Notes: a model not told the origin generated them from the sequence alone. A stretch of DNA of 64,000 bases from Luzula sylvatica (GCA_946800325.1 OX326958.1:7574001-7638000), one strand, 5' to 3'; numbered from the stretch's first letter, positions 46,236 to 61,500 are shown. Numbers and translations are program-made.

Positions 46236-47979
46236 ACAATGGCATCCAAAGTGAGTTTATTTATCAATTTCTTCTCGTGTACATTTTGTTTTGGATCTTC
46301 CACTTCACTGCTGTTTTGGATCTTGAACGAGCACTGAGTTGTGATATTTCGATGCTCATTGTGGGAGAGAGAAGTCCCTTAAGTCTGATTGCTTTGATTT
46401 TAGTGTTTTACGATGAATGATTTCTGTTAGTATATTTCGATGCTTCGTACATTTCTATACTGATTTATAGCTTAGTTGTTTTTTCTATTTTATTCAACTA
46501 TTTGCAGAAAAAATGTTTGATTAATGGCGTGCTTCTTCAATTTTCTTGAAAAGAACGAAAATAATTGATGTTTAATTTGAAATTTCTCATGATTATGCCT
46601 TGAATTTTAATTTAGTTCTCTCTTTGTCATTGTATTGCCAAATCTACAGCATTATCCCGTGGATTCAAAAATTTTGTTTGCATCATATATTTTAGACATC
46701 ATTTTCTATGATTTACGAAATATAAATGCAGATATGTCTTATCTGAAGCTTCGAACAATAGAGGCACACCACCAACACCAAACGGCACTGCCAAAACAAG
46801 CAAGGGGGGTTGATCCACTAAACGTAGCCCTAATTCGCTTCATAAATCTAGCTAAATCAGCAAATTTAGTTGTCATGTTCAATCCCAATGACGCAAACCA
46901 TCTAAGATCACATCCAAACTCGCCACTCCTCCTGATTGTATCGCGGAAAACTTGAATGAATTTTGAAGGTATACCGTCAGGTCTTTCGATTTGAGAGAAT
47001 AAGTTCATCATGTGGTGTGCTCTATTTCTATTCGAAAATACCACCGAAGAAAATCGATAGAAAATAATTGGAGATAAATAAAGAATCAACGTTAAATCGA
47101 CTAGATTTTGTTGATTGATCTTCCACTATTTTCGACAAAAAGGAACTCTCTTAATTTGGTTTTTTCGTTTGAGATCAGAAGTACAGGTTGTGAGGCTTAA
47201 TTTTGGAAATTGAAGGAGCCTAAGACGATTTCTCATTCTCATTTTGAAGGATGAAGGGAAATTGAAGGAGCCCATATATATATAAGCAATTATATTTTCG
47301 ATCCAATTAACAAGATATAATAAACAAAATCGGACTCACTGACAAATGGCTTGTAAAACATGGATTCAAAATTGGACTCAAAATTGGACCCATTAATCAA
47401 TGGGTTGTTAAACATATACTCAAAATTGGACTAGAATTTGAGTATCTATATGTTTAAACATGGACCTGAATTTGTGTTAACTCAATGGATTGTTAATTGG
47501 ACCAAAATTTTGAGTACCTACATATATCAACATGGACTTGAATTTATTGTGTTGTGTTTTCAGTTTGCGCTCTCACTTTTAATACTACACTCACCTAAAT
47601 AAATCACTAATTCTCCACCGAACAATAATTTATGAAAGATTTTTGGACATGGGCCCCCTCATTTTTTCCATGAACTAATGTTCAGTGGTAAATCGGTGAT
47701 TCATTTTTGTAAACTCCTCATTTTTGTATAAACTATCTAATTATACAAAAAGCATAATTTCATATATAATTCTCTAGTAGTTGTTTAAATTTGTTTCTTC
47801 CTTTATTTTGTATGGGGGCAACAAGTTGGGACAATGTCTCGTATACAATGTTATTTCGGGCTACGACAACTAAAATACCGGGCCGTCCCTGCATAAGTGT
47901 TATGGAGTGGGCCTTTTCTTTTAGCTGGACCCTAAAGAACAGAGAGATATCCCCTATGTTGCGCCGATACTTCAAAAAA
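46236..47979. other. Intergenic DNA
   Basis: Holds one 116-codon minus-strand frame (47089-46739) with no recognised domain. Around 47330-47540 lies a diverged block of the dispersed repeat (aacatggacctgaatttgtg, gttaattggacc). A tiny ATG-plus-donor motif (atggcatccaaagtgag) at 46240 has no downstream exon that I can identify. Confidence 0.45.
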
Positions 47980-48350
47980 TGAACCGTACTCGTATCGAAT
48001 ACGTATCGGATACGGATACGTCACGTGGCGTATCAGACTATTTTAGTATATAAATTTGACCGGATACAATTCAGATACGACACGGGATACGGTTACGATA
48101 CGGCAGACATATTGTTTTTTTGGCCAATATAAAAATACCCAATACTTTTACTACTCAATAGTATTTTACATCACCTATTTTTTTCTTCTTTTACTTACTC
48201 GTAAAATATCCAAATCGATATTGAAACATCTTGATTTTTATAATAATTTAATAAAATTATTTAAATATATATATTTAATTATATTAAAATAATATTAAAT
48301 AATATCCTAGAGTTTTCAAAAATTGACGTATCCCCGTATCCGTAGTGAAC
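47980..48350. repeat. TACG-rich repeat, possible small DNA element
   Basis: Dense gtatcg/cgatac/ggatacg motifs at 47990-48110 with matching gtatccccgtatccg at 48330-48345 in the opposite sense, separated by AT-rich DNA. This may be a MITE-like unit, but no clean ends or target duplication were found. Confidence 0.35.
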
Positions 48351-48732
48351 AACTTTCCTCTTGGTAATAAAAATTTTCTATACACGCTTTGCATTGTGGA
48401 ATTGAGATGATAAGAGTTCAAAAAGAATATATATACTAAAGAAACATGTCATTGGATTATTATTCTGCAGGAAAATTGAGCTCCAAGGTTTGCTGGCGGG
48501 ACGGACCATTGCCATGTCAGCAACTCGAGAAAATATTCGGGAAAAAAGTTATGGTCTCTATCATTACTCTACATGATAATTGAACTTCGCGTGCTTATTA
48601 TTATTTATTGTGGAGACTAAAATCTGTTGATTTGTTTCTGAAAATTTAATACATATAAAATTCATGAGTATTTTTGAATAAATTACATCGTTCAAAAAAA
48701 TTGAAAAGTACTGTCAAAAAATAAACTAATGC

Positions 48733-50446
48733 ATATTATTGTAACGTACGATTTTAAAGTGTATAAAAAATATTGTATAATACTTGATGCCGGATAATAC
48801 GAAATTAAAGAAAGGATAAAAGTAGAGACCTATTTATAATGATCACATGACATCTAATACATTTTCTCTAACTCACATATTTCAAGACCGATTAAAAGTA
48901 ATAATAAAAACTAACACCTTCTTCTTGATAATTAATCTCTAAAGTCATTCATGCATCTAAAAAACACCATCCAAACAGTAAACACATGGATCTTAAAAGC
49001 CAACTATTAAATTGGTTCACGCTACATGTATTGTTCATGACATGACATGAATTTGAATGACATGTCACATTTATATGCCGACATGTAAATATCGGTGTCC
49101 ATACTTATTGTAGTTAATATCAAAATATTTACATGAAAATAAATATTAAATAAATATTGAGATCAAAATATTTACTTGAATATAAATATAATAAAATATT
49201 GAGATCATACTTTTCATTCAATAATTTTTCTTCAAAATTTTCACAAAAATTAAGGTGTTATTAATTTGATTCAAATATCACTAACGATTGAATAATATAT
49301 TTAATCAATTTATGCAAATACTAGTTTTAAGAAAAGGAATCTTGGTGATATGACAACTTTACAAGAAAAACAATATAAAGCTAGTTTAAATAACATTTTC
49401 TTACTTTTGTTAATAATAAGTTAAATATTTAATTATTTTCTTATATGTTAGATAATAGATATTTGACAAAATATAACTAAAATTCCTTATTATCAAAATA
49501 TTGTGGTTATGCTACAGATTAATTGATTGTTATATTCAACTACTATTACTTTTATGTATTATCGTTTTTTTGTTCCATTTTAAATTTGTTATTCTATTTT
49601 AAAGCCTACACATATTTTGTTTTACATACATATCACCGTTTTTGCATTTAGATTTTTAAAGTAGACATGTCTTTTATTTAAAGTATTTAGCAACAATTTA
49701 TAAAATGATAAATACGAAGGATTTAAATGAAAAATATATCATGTGACTTTTATGGAGAAAATGAGTCCAATTTAGAAAGAAACAGGAGAAATGCAGTCCT
49801 TAATATACGGGCCAGTGCCAATTTTTGTGAAAAATAAGGGTCCCCTGTTTCATCACCAGGCTTGCATTCATGTCATTTCACATTTTATTCTGCCCAACCC
49901 CTTAATTCAGGGCTGTTAATTGGACTCCAAATTTGAGTATCTACCTATATAAACATGGACCTGAATTTGTGTTAATCCAATGGACTGTTAATTGGACCAA
50001 AGTATTGAGTACCTACAGCCTACAGGTATGTATAAACATGGACAATGGACATGAATTTATGTTGTTTGTGTTGTTTTACTCAATGAGTTGTTAATTGGAC
50101 CTGGATTTGAGTACCTACATTTATAAACATGGATCTGAATTTTGGGTTGTTAACTTAATGGATTGTTAATTTTGAATACCTACATTTATAAATATGAATC
50201 TGAATCTGAATTTGTGTTGTCAACTCACTGAAATGTTAATTGGACCAAAAGTTTGAATATAAGAACATGGGCCTGCATTTGTGTTGTTCATGTTGTTAAT
50301 CAAATGGGCTGTAAATTGAATCCAAATTTTCAGTATGGGACCGAAATTTTGCAGCCTAATTAACATGCAACGAGGAAGATTTTGTGAAACGTAATGTACG
50401 TATATATATGCTAATATGCCCTCTATCTTTATTTAGTTGCCTCTGT
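48733..50446. repeat. Dispersed repeat, copy B
   Basis: Aligns with copy A (36556-37940) over its whole length. It contains about 285 bp (49621-49905) missing from A. Its right end, from 49839 on, is also the start of the 7.2-kb duplicated unit. Confidence 0.85.
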
Positions 50447-50624
50447 ACGAAAGTACAAAACCTAATTCGCAGCCATGATTTATTCTCTCTAAATTGTTTA
50501 TATTTTTTCCTTAGCTAAATACAAATAATATTTTGCTCTCATTATGTTTTCATTATGTTTTCATTGAATACAAATATTATATTATATTAAACAACAATAA
50601 TAATATATTATGTACTATTTTATA

Positions 50625-51362
50625 ATGTAATATAATAAAATTTAAAACAAATTATAATATAATATAAAACAATATAACATAATATAATATAATATAACAT
50701 AATATAATATAATATAAAATATTATAATATAATATAATATAATGTAATATAATATAAACCAATATAATATAATATAAAATAATATAATATACTATAATAT
50801 ACTATAATATAATATAGTATAATATAATATAATATAACATCAAATAACAACATAAAAAATATATACTATAATATAAAATAATATAAATAATATAATATAA
50901 TATAATATAACATAATATAATATAATATAAACCAATATAATATAAAATAATATAATATAATATAATATAATATAATATAATATAATATAATATAGTATAG
51001 TATAATATAATATATAATTTAATATAATATAATATAACATCAGATAACAACATAAAACAATATATACTATAATATAAAACAATATAAATAATATAATATA
51101 ATATAATATAATATAATATAATATAATATAAATTAATTAAAGTAATATAATATAAATTCATTAAAGTAATATAATATAATATTACATTATATTATATTAT
51201 ATAATAAGAATTAAATGACATACATATAATATTATATTAAATTATATAATGTTATTTTATGATATAATATTATAATATAATATAATATTATATTATATTA
51301 TATAATAAGAATTGAAGTAATATAATATAATATAATATTATAATATAATACAATATTATATT
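50625..51362. repeat. (TATAA)n array, unit 1
   Basis: About 740 bp made of TATAA pentamers and variants, with a few GC-containing interruptions such as aacatcagataacaacat. Long frames in it (repeated Leu-Tyr-Tyr-Ile-Ile) are a product of the repeat, not proteins. Confidence 0.95.
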
Positions 51363-54300
51363 ACAAACACTAAGTAAGTTTGTTTTTCGATTCAAAACAA
51401 GATTTTAACGCTTTGAGGAGTACAAATAACGTGTTTTTAGATCATTTGTATGGTATCTTTTACTACGTAACTTTTCACCAAATTTTACAAACACTAAGAA
51501 ATTTTGTTTTTCGATTCAAAACAAGATTTTAAAACTTTGAGGAGCTCAAATAACGTGTTTTTAGATCATTTGTATCGTATCTTTTACTACATAATTTTTC
51601 ACCAAATTTCACAAACACTAACAAAGTTTGTTTTTCGATTCAAAACATGATTTTAACGCTTTGAGGAGTTCAAATAACGTGTTTTTAGATCATTTGTATC
51701 GTATCTTTTACTACATAACTTTTCACCAAATTTCACAAACACTAAGAAAGTTTGTTTTTCGAGTCAAAACATGATTTTAACGCTTTGAGGAGTTCAAAAA
51801 CGTGTTTTTAGATCATTTGTATCGTATCTTTTACTACATAACTTTTCACCAAATTTCACAAACACTAAGTAACTTTGTTTTTCGATTCAAAACATGATTT
51901 TAACGCTTTGAGGAGTTCAAAAAAGTTGTTTTTAGATCATTTGTATCGTATCTTTTACTACATAACTTTTCACCAAATTTCACAAACACTAAGTAAGTTT
52001 GTTTTTCGATTCAAAACAAGATTTTAACGCTTTGAGGAGTTCAAATAACGTGTTTTTAGATCATTTGTATCGTATCTTTTACAACATAACTTTTCACCAA
52101 ATTCTACAAACACTAAGAAAGTTTGTTTTTCAATTCAAAACAGGATTGTAACGCTTTGAGGAGTTCAAATAACATGTTTTAGATCATTTGTATCGTATCT
52201 TTTACTACGTAAGTTTTCACCAAATTTGACAAACACTAAGTAAGTCTGTTTTTCGATTCAAAACAAGATTTTAACGCTTTGAGGAGTTCAATTAACTTGT
52301 TTTTAGATCATTTGTATCGTATCTTTTACTGCATAACTTTTCACCAAATTTCACAAACACTAAGAAAGTTTGTTTTTCGATTCAAAACAAGATTTTAACG
52401 CTTTGAGGAGTTCAAATAACGTGTTTTTAGATCATTTGTATCGTATCTTTTACTACATAACTTTTCACCAAATTTCACAAACACTAAGAAAGTTTGTTTT
52501 TCGAGTCAAAACATGATTTTAACGCTTTGAGGAGTTCAAAAACGTGTTTTTAGATCATTTGTATCGTATCTTTTACTACATAACTTTTCACCAAATTTCA
52601 CAAACACTAAGTAACTTTGTTTTTCGATTCAAAACATGATTTTAACGCTTTGAGGAGTTCAAAAAAGTTGTTTTTAGATCATTTGTATCGTATCTTTTAC
52701 TACATAACTTTTCACCAAATTTCACAAACACTAAGTAAGTTTGTTTTTCGATTCAAAACAAGATTGTAACGCTTTGAGGAGTTCAAATAACGTGTTTTTA
52801 GATCATTTGTATCGTATCTTTTACTACATAACTTTTCACCAAATTTCACAAACACTAAGTAAGTTTGTTTTTCGATTCAAAACAAGATTTTAACGCTTTG
52901 AGGAGTTCAAATAACGTGTTTATAGATCATTTGTATCGTATCTTTTACAACATAACTTTTCACCAAATTCTACAAACACTAAGAAAGTTTGTTTTTCAAT
53001 TCAAAACAGGATTGTAACGCTTTGAGGAGTTCAAATAACGTGTTTTAGATCATTTGTATCGTATCTTTTACTACGTAAGTTCTCACCAAATTTGACAAAC
53101 ACTAAGTAAGTCTGTTTTTCGATTCAAAACAAGATTTTAACGCTTTGAGGAGTTCAATTAACTTGTTTTTAGATCATTTGTATCGTATCTTTTACTACAT
53201 AACTTTTCACCAAATTTCACAAACACTAAGAAAGTTTGTTTTTCGATTCAAAACAAGATTTTAACGCTTTGAGGAGTTCAAATAACGTGTTTTTAGATCA
53301 TTTGTATCGTATCTTTTACTACATAACTTTTCACCAAATTTCACAAACACTAAGAAAGTTTGTTTTTCGATTCAAAACATGATTTTAACGCTTTGAGGAG
53401 TTCAAAAACGTGTTTTTAGATCATTTGTATCGTATCTTTTACTACATAACTTTTCACCAAATTTCACAAACACTAAGTAACTTTGTTTTTCGATTCAAAA
53501 CATGATTTTAACGCTGTGAGGAGTTCAAAAAAGTTGTTTTGAGATCATTTGTATCGTATCTTTTACTACATAACTTTTCACCAAATTTCACAAACACTAA
53601 GTAAGTTTGTTTTTCGATTCAAAACAAGATTGTAACGCTTTGAGGAGTTCAAAAACGTGTTTTTAGATCATTTGTATCATATCTTTTACTACATAACTTT
53701 TCACCAAATTTCACAAACACTAAGTAAGTTTGTTTTTCGATTCAAAACAAGAATTTAACGCTTTGAGGAGTTCAAATAACTTGTTTTTAGATCATTTGTA
53801 TCGTATCTTTTACTACATAACTTTTCACCAAATTTCACAAACACTAAGTAAGTTTGTTTTTCGATTCAAAACATGATTTTAACGCTTTGAGGAGTTCAAA
53901 AAACGTGTTTTTAGATCATTTGTATCGTATCTTTTACTACATAACTTTTCACCAAATTTCACAAACACTAAGTAAGTTTGTTTTTCGATTCAAAACATGA
54001 TATTAACGCTTTGAGGAGTTCAAATAACGTGTTTTTAGATCATTTATATCGTATCTTTATCTACATAACTTTTCACCAAATTTGACAAACACTAAGTAAG
54101 TTTGTTTTTCGATTCAAAACAAGATTTTAACGCTTTGAGGAGTTCAATTAACTTGTTTTTAGATCATTTGTATCGTATCTTTTACTACATAACTTTTCAC
54201 CAAATTTCACAAACACTAAGAAAGTTTGTTTTTCGATTCAAAACAAGATTTTAACGCTTTGAGGAGTTCAAATAACGTGTTTTTAGATCATTTGTATGGT

Positions 54301-57037
54301 ATCTTTTACTACATAACTTTTCACCAAATTTCACAAACACTAAGTAAGTTTGTTTTTCGATTCAAAACAAGATTTTAACGCTTTGAGGAGTTCAAATAAC
54401 TTGTTTTTAGATCATTTGTATCGTATCTTTTACTACATAACTTTTCACCAAATTTCACAAACACTCAGTAAGTTTGTTTTTTCGATTCAAAACATGATTT
54501 TAACGCTTTGAGGAGTTCAAATAACGTGTTTTTAGATCATTTGTATCGTATCTTTTACTACATAAGTTTTCACCAAATTTCACAAACACTAAGAAAGTTT
54601 GTTTTTCGATTCAAAACATGATTTTATCGCTTTGAGCAGTTCAAAAACGTGTTTTTAGATCATTTGTATCGTATATTTTACTACATAACTTTTCACCAAA
54701 TTTCACAAACACTAAGTAACTTTGTTTTTCAATTCAAAACATGATTTTAACGCTTTGAGGAGTTCAAAAAAGTTGTTTTTAGATCATTTGTATCGTATCT
54801 TTTACTACATAACTTTTCACCAAATTTCACAAACACTGAGTAAGTTTGTTTTTCGATTCAAAACAAGATTGTAACGCTTTGAGGTGTTCAAATAACATGT
54901 TTTTAGATCATTTGTATCGTATCTTTTACTACATAACTTTTCACCAAATTTCACAAACACTAAGTAAGTTTGTTTTTCGATTCAAAACAAGATTTTAACG
55001 CTTTGAGGAGTTCAAATAACTTGTTTTTAGATCATTTGTATCGTATATTTTACTACATAACTTTTCACCAAATTTCACAAACACTAAGAAAGTTTGTTTT
55101 TCGATTCAAAACAAGATTTTAACGCTTTGAGGAGTTCAAATAACGTGTTTTTAGATCATTTGTATCGTATCTTTTACAACATAACTTTTCACCTAATTCT
55201 ACAAACACTAAGAAAGTTTGTTTTTCGATTCAAAACAAGATTGTAACGCTTTGAGGAGTTCAAATAACGTGTTTTTAGATCATTTGTATCGTATCTTTTA
55301 CCACGTAAGTTTTCACCAAATTTGACAAACACTAAGTAAGTTTGTTTTTCGATTCAAAACAAGATTTTAACGCTTCGAGGAGTTCAATTAACTTGTTTTT
55401 AGATCATTTGTATCGTATTTTTTACTACATAACTTTTCACCAAATTTCACAAACACTAAGAAAGTTTGTTTTTCGATTCAAAACATGATTTTAATGCTTT
55501 GAGGAGTTCAAAAACGTGTTTTTAGATCATTTGTATCGTATCTTTTACAACATAACTTTTCACCAAATTCTACAAACACTAAGAAAGTTTGTTTTTCGAT
55601 TCAAAACAAGATTGTAACGCTTTGAGGAGTTCAAAAAACGTGTTTTTAGATCATTAGTATCGTATCTTTTACTATAACTTTTCACCAAATTTCACAAACA
55701 CTAAGTAAGTTTGTTTTTTGATTCAAAACATGATTTTAACGATTTGAGGAGTTCAAATAACGTGTTTTTAGATCATTTGTATCGTATCTTTTACTACATA
55801 AGTTTTCACCAAATTTCACAAACACTAAGAAAGTTTGTTTTTCGATTCAAAACATGATTTTAACGCTTTGAGGAGTTCAAAAACGTGTTTTTGGATCATT
55901 TGTATCGTATCTTTTACTACATAACTTTTCACCAAATTTCACAAACACTAAGTAACTTTGTTTTTCGATTCAAAACATGATTTTAACGCTTTGAGGAGTT
56001 CAAAAAAGTTGTTTGTAGATCATTTGTATCGTATCTTTTACTACATAAGTTTTCACCAAATTTCACAAACACTAAGTAAGTTTGTTTTTCGATTCAAAAC
56101 AAGATTTTAACGCTTTGAGGAGTTCAAATAACTTGTTTTTAGATCATTTGTATCGTATCTTTTACTACGTAAGTTTTCACCAAATTTGACAAACACTAAG
56201 TAAGTCTGTTTTTCGATTCAAAACAAGATTTTAACGCTTTGAGGAGTTCAATTAACTTGTTTTTAGATCATTTGTATCGTATCTTTTACTACATAACTTT
56301 TCACCAAATTTCACAAACACTAAGAAAGTTTGTTTTTCGATTCAAAACAAGATTTTAACGCTTTGAGGAGTTCAAATAACGTGTTTTTAGATCATTTGTA
56401 TCGTATCTTTTACTACATAACTTTTCACCAAATTTCACAAACACTAAGAAAGTTTGTTTTTCGATTGAAAACATGATTTTAACGCTTTGAGGAGTTCAAA
56501 AACGTGTTTTTAGATCATTTGTATCGTATCTTTTACTACATAACTTTTCACCAAATTTCACAAACACTAAGTAACTTTGTTTTTCGATTCAAAACATGAT
56601 TTTAACGCTTTGAGGAGTTCAAAAAAGTTGTTTTTAGATCATTTGTATCGTATCTTTTACTACATAACTTTTCACCAAATTTCACAAACACTGAGTAAGT
56701 TTGTTTTTCTATTCAAAACAAGATTGTAACGCTTTGAGGAGTTCAAATAACATGTTTTTAGATCATTTGTATCGTATATTTTACTACATAACTTTTCACC
56801 AAATTTCACAAACACTAAGTAAGTTTGTTTTTCGATTCAAAACAAGATTTTAACGCTTTGAGGAGTTCAAATAACTTGTTTTTAGATCATTTGTATCGTA
56901 TATTTTACTACATAACTTTTCACCAAATTTCACAAACACTAAGAAAGTTTGTTTTTCGATTCAAAACAAGATTTTAACGCTTTGAGGAGTTCAAATAACG
57001 TGTTTTTAGATCATTTGTATCGTATCTTTTACAACAT
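51363..57037. repeat. 124-bp satellite array, unit 1
   Basis: Monomers start acaaacactaagtaagtttg and contain ttaacgctttgaggagttca and tagatcatttgtatcgtatc. Spacing is 123-124 bp for about 46 copies. Monomer variants recur: those with tttgacaaac at the start and caattaacttg in the middle begin near 52229, 53095, 54085, 55325 and 56189, that is every 7, 8, 10 and 7 monomers. Confidence 0.97.
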
Positions 57038-57824
57038 AAGGGTCCCCTGTTTCATCACCAGGCTTGCATTCATGTCATTTCACATTTTATTCTGCCCAAC
57101 CCCTTAATTCAGGGCTGTTAATTGGACTCCAAATTTGAGTATCTACCTATATAAACATGGACCTGAATTTGTGTTAATCCAATGGACTGTTAATTGGACC
57201 AAAGTATTGAGTACCTACAGCCTACAGGTATGTATAAACATGGACAATGGACATGAATTTATGTTGTTTGTGTTGTTTTACTCAATGAGTTGTTAATTGG
57301 ACCTGAATTTGAGTACCTACATTTATAAACATGGATCTCAATTTTGGGTTGTTAACTTAATGGATTGTTAATTTTGAATACCTACATTTATAAATATGAA
57401 TCTGAATCTGAATTTGTGTTGTCAACTCACTGGAATGTTAATTGGACCAAAATTTTGAATATAAGAACATGGGCCTGCATTTGTGTTGTTCATGTTGTTA
57501 ATCAAATGGGCTGTAAATTGAATCCAAATTTTCAGTATGGGACCGAAATTTTGCAGCCTAATTAACATGCAACGGGGAAGATTTTGTGAAACGTAATGTA
57601 CGTATATATATGCTAATATGCCCTCTATCTTTATTTAGTTGCCTCTGTACGAAAGTACAAAACCTAATTCGCAGCCATGATTTATTCTCTCTAAATTGTT
57701 TATATTTTTTCCTTAGCTAAATACAAATAATATTTTGCTCTCATTATGTTTTCATTATGTTTTCATTGAATACAAATATTATATTATATTAAACAACAAT
57801 AATAATATATTATGTACTATTTTA

Positions 57825-58574
57825 TAATGTAATATAATAAAATTTAAAACAAATTATAATATAATATAAAACAATATAACATAATATAATATAATATAAC
57901 ATAATATAATATAATATAAAATATTATAATATAATATAATATAATGTAATATAATATAAACCAATATAATATAATATAAAATAATATAATATACTATAAT
58001 ATACTATAATATAATATAGTATAATATAATATAATATAACATCAAATAACAACATAAAAAATATATACTATAATATAAAATAATATAAATAATATAATAT
58101 AATATAATATAACATAATATAATATAATATAAACCAATATAATATAAAATAATATAATATAATATAATATAATATAATATAATATAATATAATATAATAT
58201 AATATAGTATAGTATAATATAATATATAATTTAATATAATATAATGTAACATCAGATAACAACATAAAACAATATATACTATAATATAAAACAATATAAA
58301 TAATATAATATAATATAATATAATATAATATAATATAATATAAATTAATTAAAGTAATATAATATAAATTCATTAAAGTAATATAATATAATATTACATT
58401 ATATTATATTATATAATAAGAATTAAATGACATACATATAATATTATATTAAATTATATAATGTTATTTTATGATATAATATTATAATATAATATAATAT
58501 TATATTATATTATATAATAAGAATTGAAGTAATATAATATAATATAATATTATAATATAATACAATATTATATT
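57825..58574. repeat. (TATAA)n array, unit 2
   Basis: Nearly identical to 50625-51362, about 10 bp longer. Confidence 0.95.
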
Positions 58575-61500
58575 ACAAACACTAAGTAAGTTTGTTTTTC
58601 GATTCAAAACAAGATTTTAACGCTTTGAGGAGTACAAATAACGTGTTTTTAGATCATTTGTATGGTATCTTTTACTACGTAATTTTTCACCAAATTTTAC
58701 AAACACTAAGAAATTTTGTTTTTCGATTCAAAACAAGATTTTAAAACTTTGAGGAGCTCAAATAACGTGTTTTTAGGTCATTTGTATCGTATCTTTTACT
58801 ACATAATTTTTCACCAAATTTCACAAACACTAACAAAGTTTGTTTTTCGATTCAAAACATGATTTTAACGCTTTGAGGAGTTCAAATAACGTGTTTTTAG
58901 ATCATTTGTATCGTATCTTTTACTACATAACTTTTCACCAAATTTCACAAACACTAAGAAAGTTTGTTTTTCGAGTCAAAACATGATTTTAACGCTTTGA
59001 GGAGTTCAAAAACGTGTTTTTAGATCATTTGTATCGTATCTTTTACTACATAACTTTTCACCAAATTTCACAAACACTAAGTAAGTCTGTTTTTCGATTC
59101 AAAACAAGATTTTAACGCTTTGAGGAGTTCAATTAACTTGTTTTTAGATCATTTGTATCGTATCTTTTACTACATAACTTTTCATCAAATTTCACAAACA
59201 CTAAGAAAGTTTGTTTTTCGATTCAAAACAAGATTTTAACGCTTTGAGGAGTTCAAATAACGTGTTTTTAGATCATTTGTATCGTATCTTTTACTACATA
59301 ACTTTTCACCAAATTTCACAAACACTAAGAAAGTTTGTTTTTCGAGTCAAAACATGATTTTAACGCTTTGAGGAGTTCAAAAACGTGTTTTTAGATCATT
59401 TGTATCGTATCTTTTACTACATAACTTTTCACCAAATTTCACAAACACTAAGTAACTTTGTTTTTCGATTCAAAACATGATTTTAACGCTTTGAGGAGTT
59501 CAAAAAAGTTGTTTTTAGATCATTTGTATCGTATCTTTTACTACATAACTTTTCACCAAATTTCACAAACACTAAGTAAGTTTGTTTTTCGATTCAAAAC
59601 AAGATTGTAACGCTTTGAGGAGTTCAAATAACGTGTTTTTAGATCATTTGTATCGTATCTTTTACTACATAACTTTTCACCAAATTTCACAAACACTAAG
59701 TAAGTTTGTTTTTCGATTCAAAACAAGATTTTAACGCTTTGAGGAGTTCAAATAACGTGTTTATAGATCATTTGTATCGTATCTTTTACAACATAACTTT
59801 TCACCAAATTCTACAAACACTAAGAAAGTTTGTTTTTCAATTCAAAACAGGATTGTAACGCTTTGAGGAGTTCAAATAACGTGTTTTAGATCATTTGTAT
59901 CGTATCTTTTACTACGTAAGTTCTCACCAAATTTGACAAACACTAAGTAAGTCTGTTTTTCGATTCAAAACAAGATTTTAACGCTTTGAGGAGTTCAATT
60001 AACTTGTTTTTAGATCATTTGTATCGTATCTTTTACTACATAACTTTTCACCAAATTTCACAAACACTAAGAAAGTTTGTTTTTCGATTCAAAACAAGAT
60101 TTTAACGCTTTGAGGAGTTCAAATAACGTGTTTTTAGATCATTTGTATCGTATCTTTTACTACATAACTTTTCACCAAATTTCACAAACACTAAGAAAGT
60201 TTGTTTTTCGATTCAAAACATGATTTTAACGCTTTGAGGAGTTCAAAAACGTGTTTTTAGATCATTTGTATCGTATCTTTTACTACATAACTTTTCACCA
60301 AATTTCACAAACACTAAGTAACTTTGTTTTTCGATTCAAAACATGATTTTAACGCGGTGAGGAGTTCAAAAAAGTTGTTTTGAGATCATTTGTATCGTAT
60401 CTTTTACTACATAACTTTTCACCAAATTTCACAAACACTAAGTAAGTTTGTTTTTCGATTCAAAACAAGATTGTAACGCTTTGAGGAGTTCAAATAACGT
60501 GTTTTTAGATCATTTGTATCATATCTTTTACTACATAACTTTTCACCAAATTTCACAAACACTAAGTAAGTTTGTTTTTCGATTCAAAACAAGAATTTAA
60601 CGCTTTGAGGAGTTCAAATAACTTGTTTTTAGATCATTTGTATCGTATCTTTTACTACATAACTTTTCACCAAATTTCACAAACACTAAGTAAGTTTGTT
60701 TTTCGATTCAAAACATGATTTTAACGCTTTGAGGAGTTCAAAAAACGTGTTTTTAGATCATTTGTATCGTATCTTTTACTACATAACTTTTCACCAAATT
60801 TCACAAACACTAAGTAAGTTTGTTTTTCGATTCAAAACATGATATTAACGCTTTGAGGAGTTCAAATAACGTGTTTTTAGATCATTTATATCGTATCTTT
60901 ATCTACATAACTTTTCACCAAATTTGACAAACACTAAGTAAGTTTGTTTTTCGATTCAAAACAAGATTTTAACGCTTTGAGGAGTTCAATTAACTTGTTT
61001 TTAGATCATTTGTATCGTATCTTTTACTACATAACTTTTCACCAAATTTCACAAACACTAAGAAAGTTTGTTTTTCGATTCAAAACAAGATTTTAACGCT
61101 TTGAGGAGTTCAAATAACGTGTTTTTAGATCATTTGTATGGTATCTTTTACTACATAACTTTTCACCAAATTTCACAAACACTAAGTAAGTTTGTTTTTC
61201 GATTCAAAACAAGATTTTAACGCTTTGAGGAGTTCAAATAACTTGTTTTTAGATCATTTGTATCGTATCTTTTACTACATAACTTTTCACCAAATTTCAC
61301 AAACACTCAGTAAGTTTGTTTTTTCGATTCAAAACATGATTTTAACGCTTTGAGGAGTTCAAATAACGTGTTTTTAGATCATTTGTATCGTATCTTTTAC
61401 TACATAAGTTTTCACCAAATTTCACAAACACTAAGAAAGTTTGTTTTTCGATTCAAAACATGATTTTATCGCTTTGAGCAGTTCAAAAACGTGTTTTTAG

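Larger units (their letters stand above)
49836..57037. repeat. 7.2-kb tandem segmental duplication, unit 1
   Basis: Starts at ggtcccctgtttcatcacc. The same sequence reappears at 57041, 7,202 bp later. The unit is composed of dispersed-repeat sequence (to about 50446), a short AT-rich link, an AT-pentamer array, and 46 or so monomers of a 124-bp satellite. Unit 2 starts inside a satellite monomer of unit 1 (junction near 57037). Confidence 0.95.

Noticed and set aside
46739..47089. 116-codon minus-strand frame
   Set aside because: No recognised domain, splice context or codon pattern that supports a gene; left as an unassigned frame.
50802..51161. Long minus-strand frames rich in Leu-Tyr-Tyr-Ile (also at 58004-58373)
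   Set aside because: They are the translation of an AT-only pentamer repeat; no real protein is supported.
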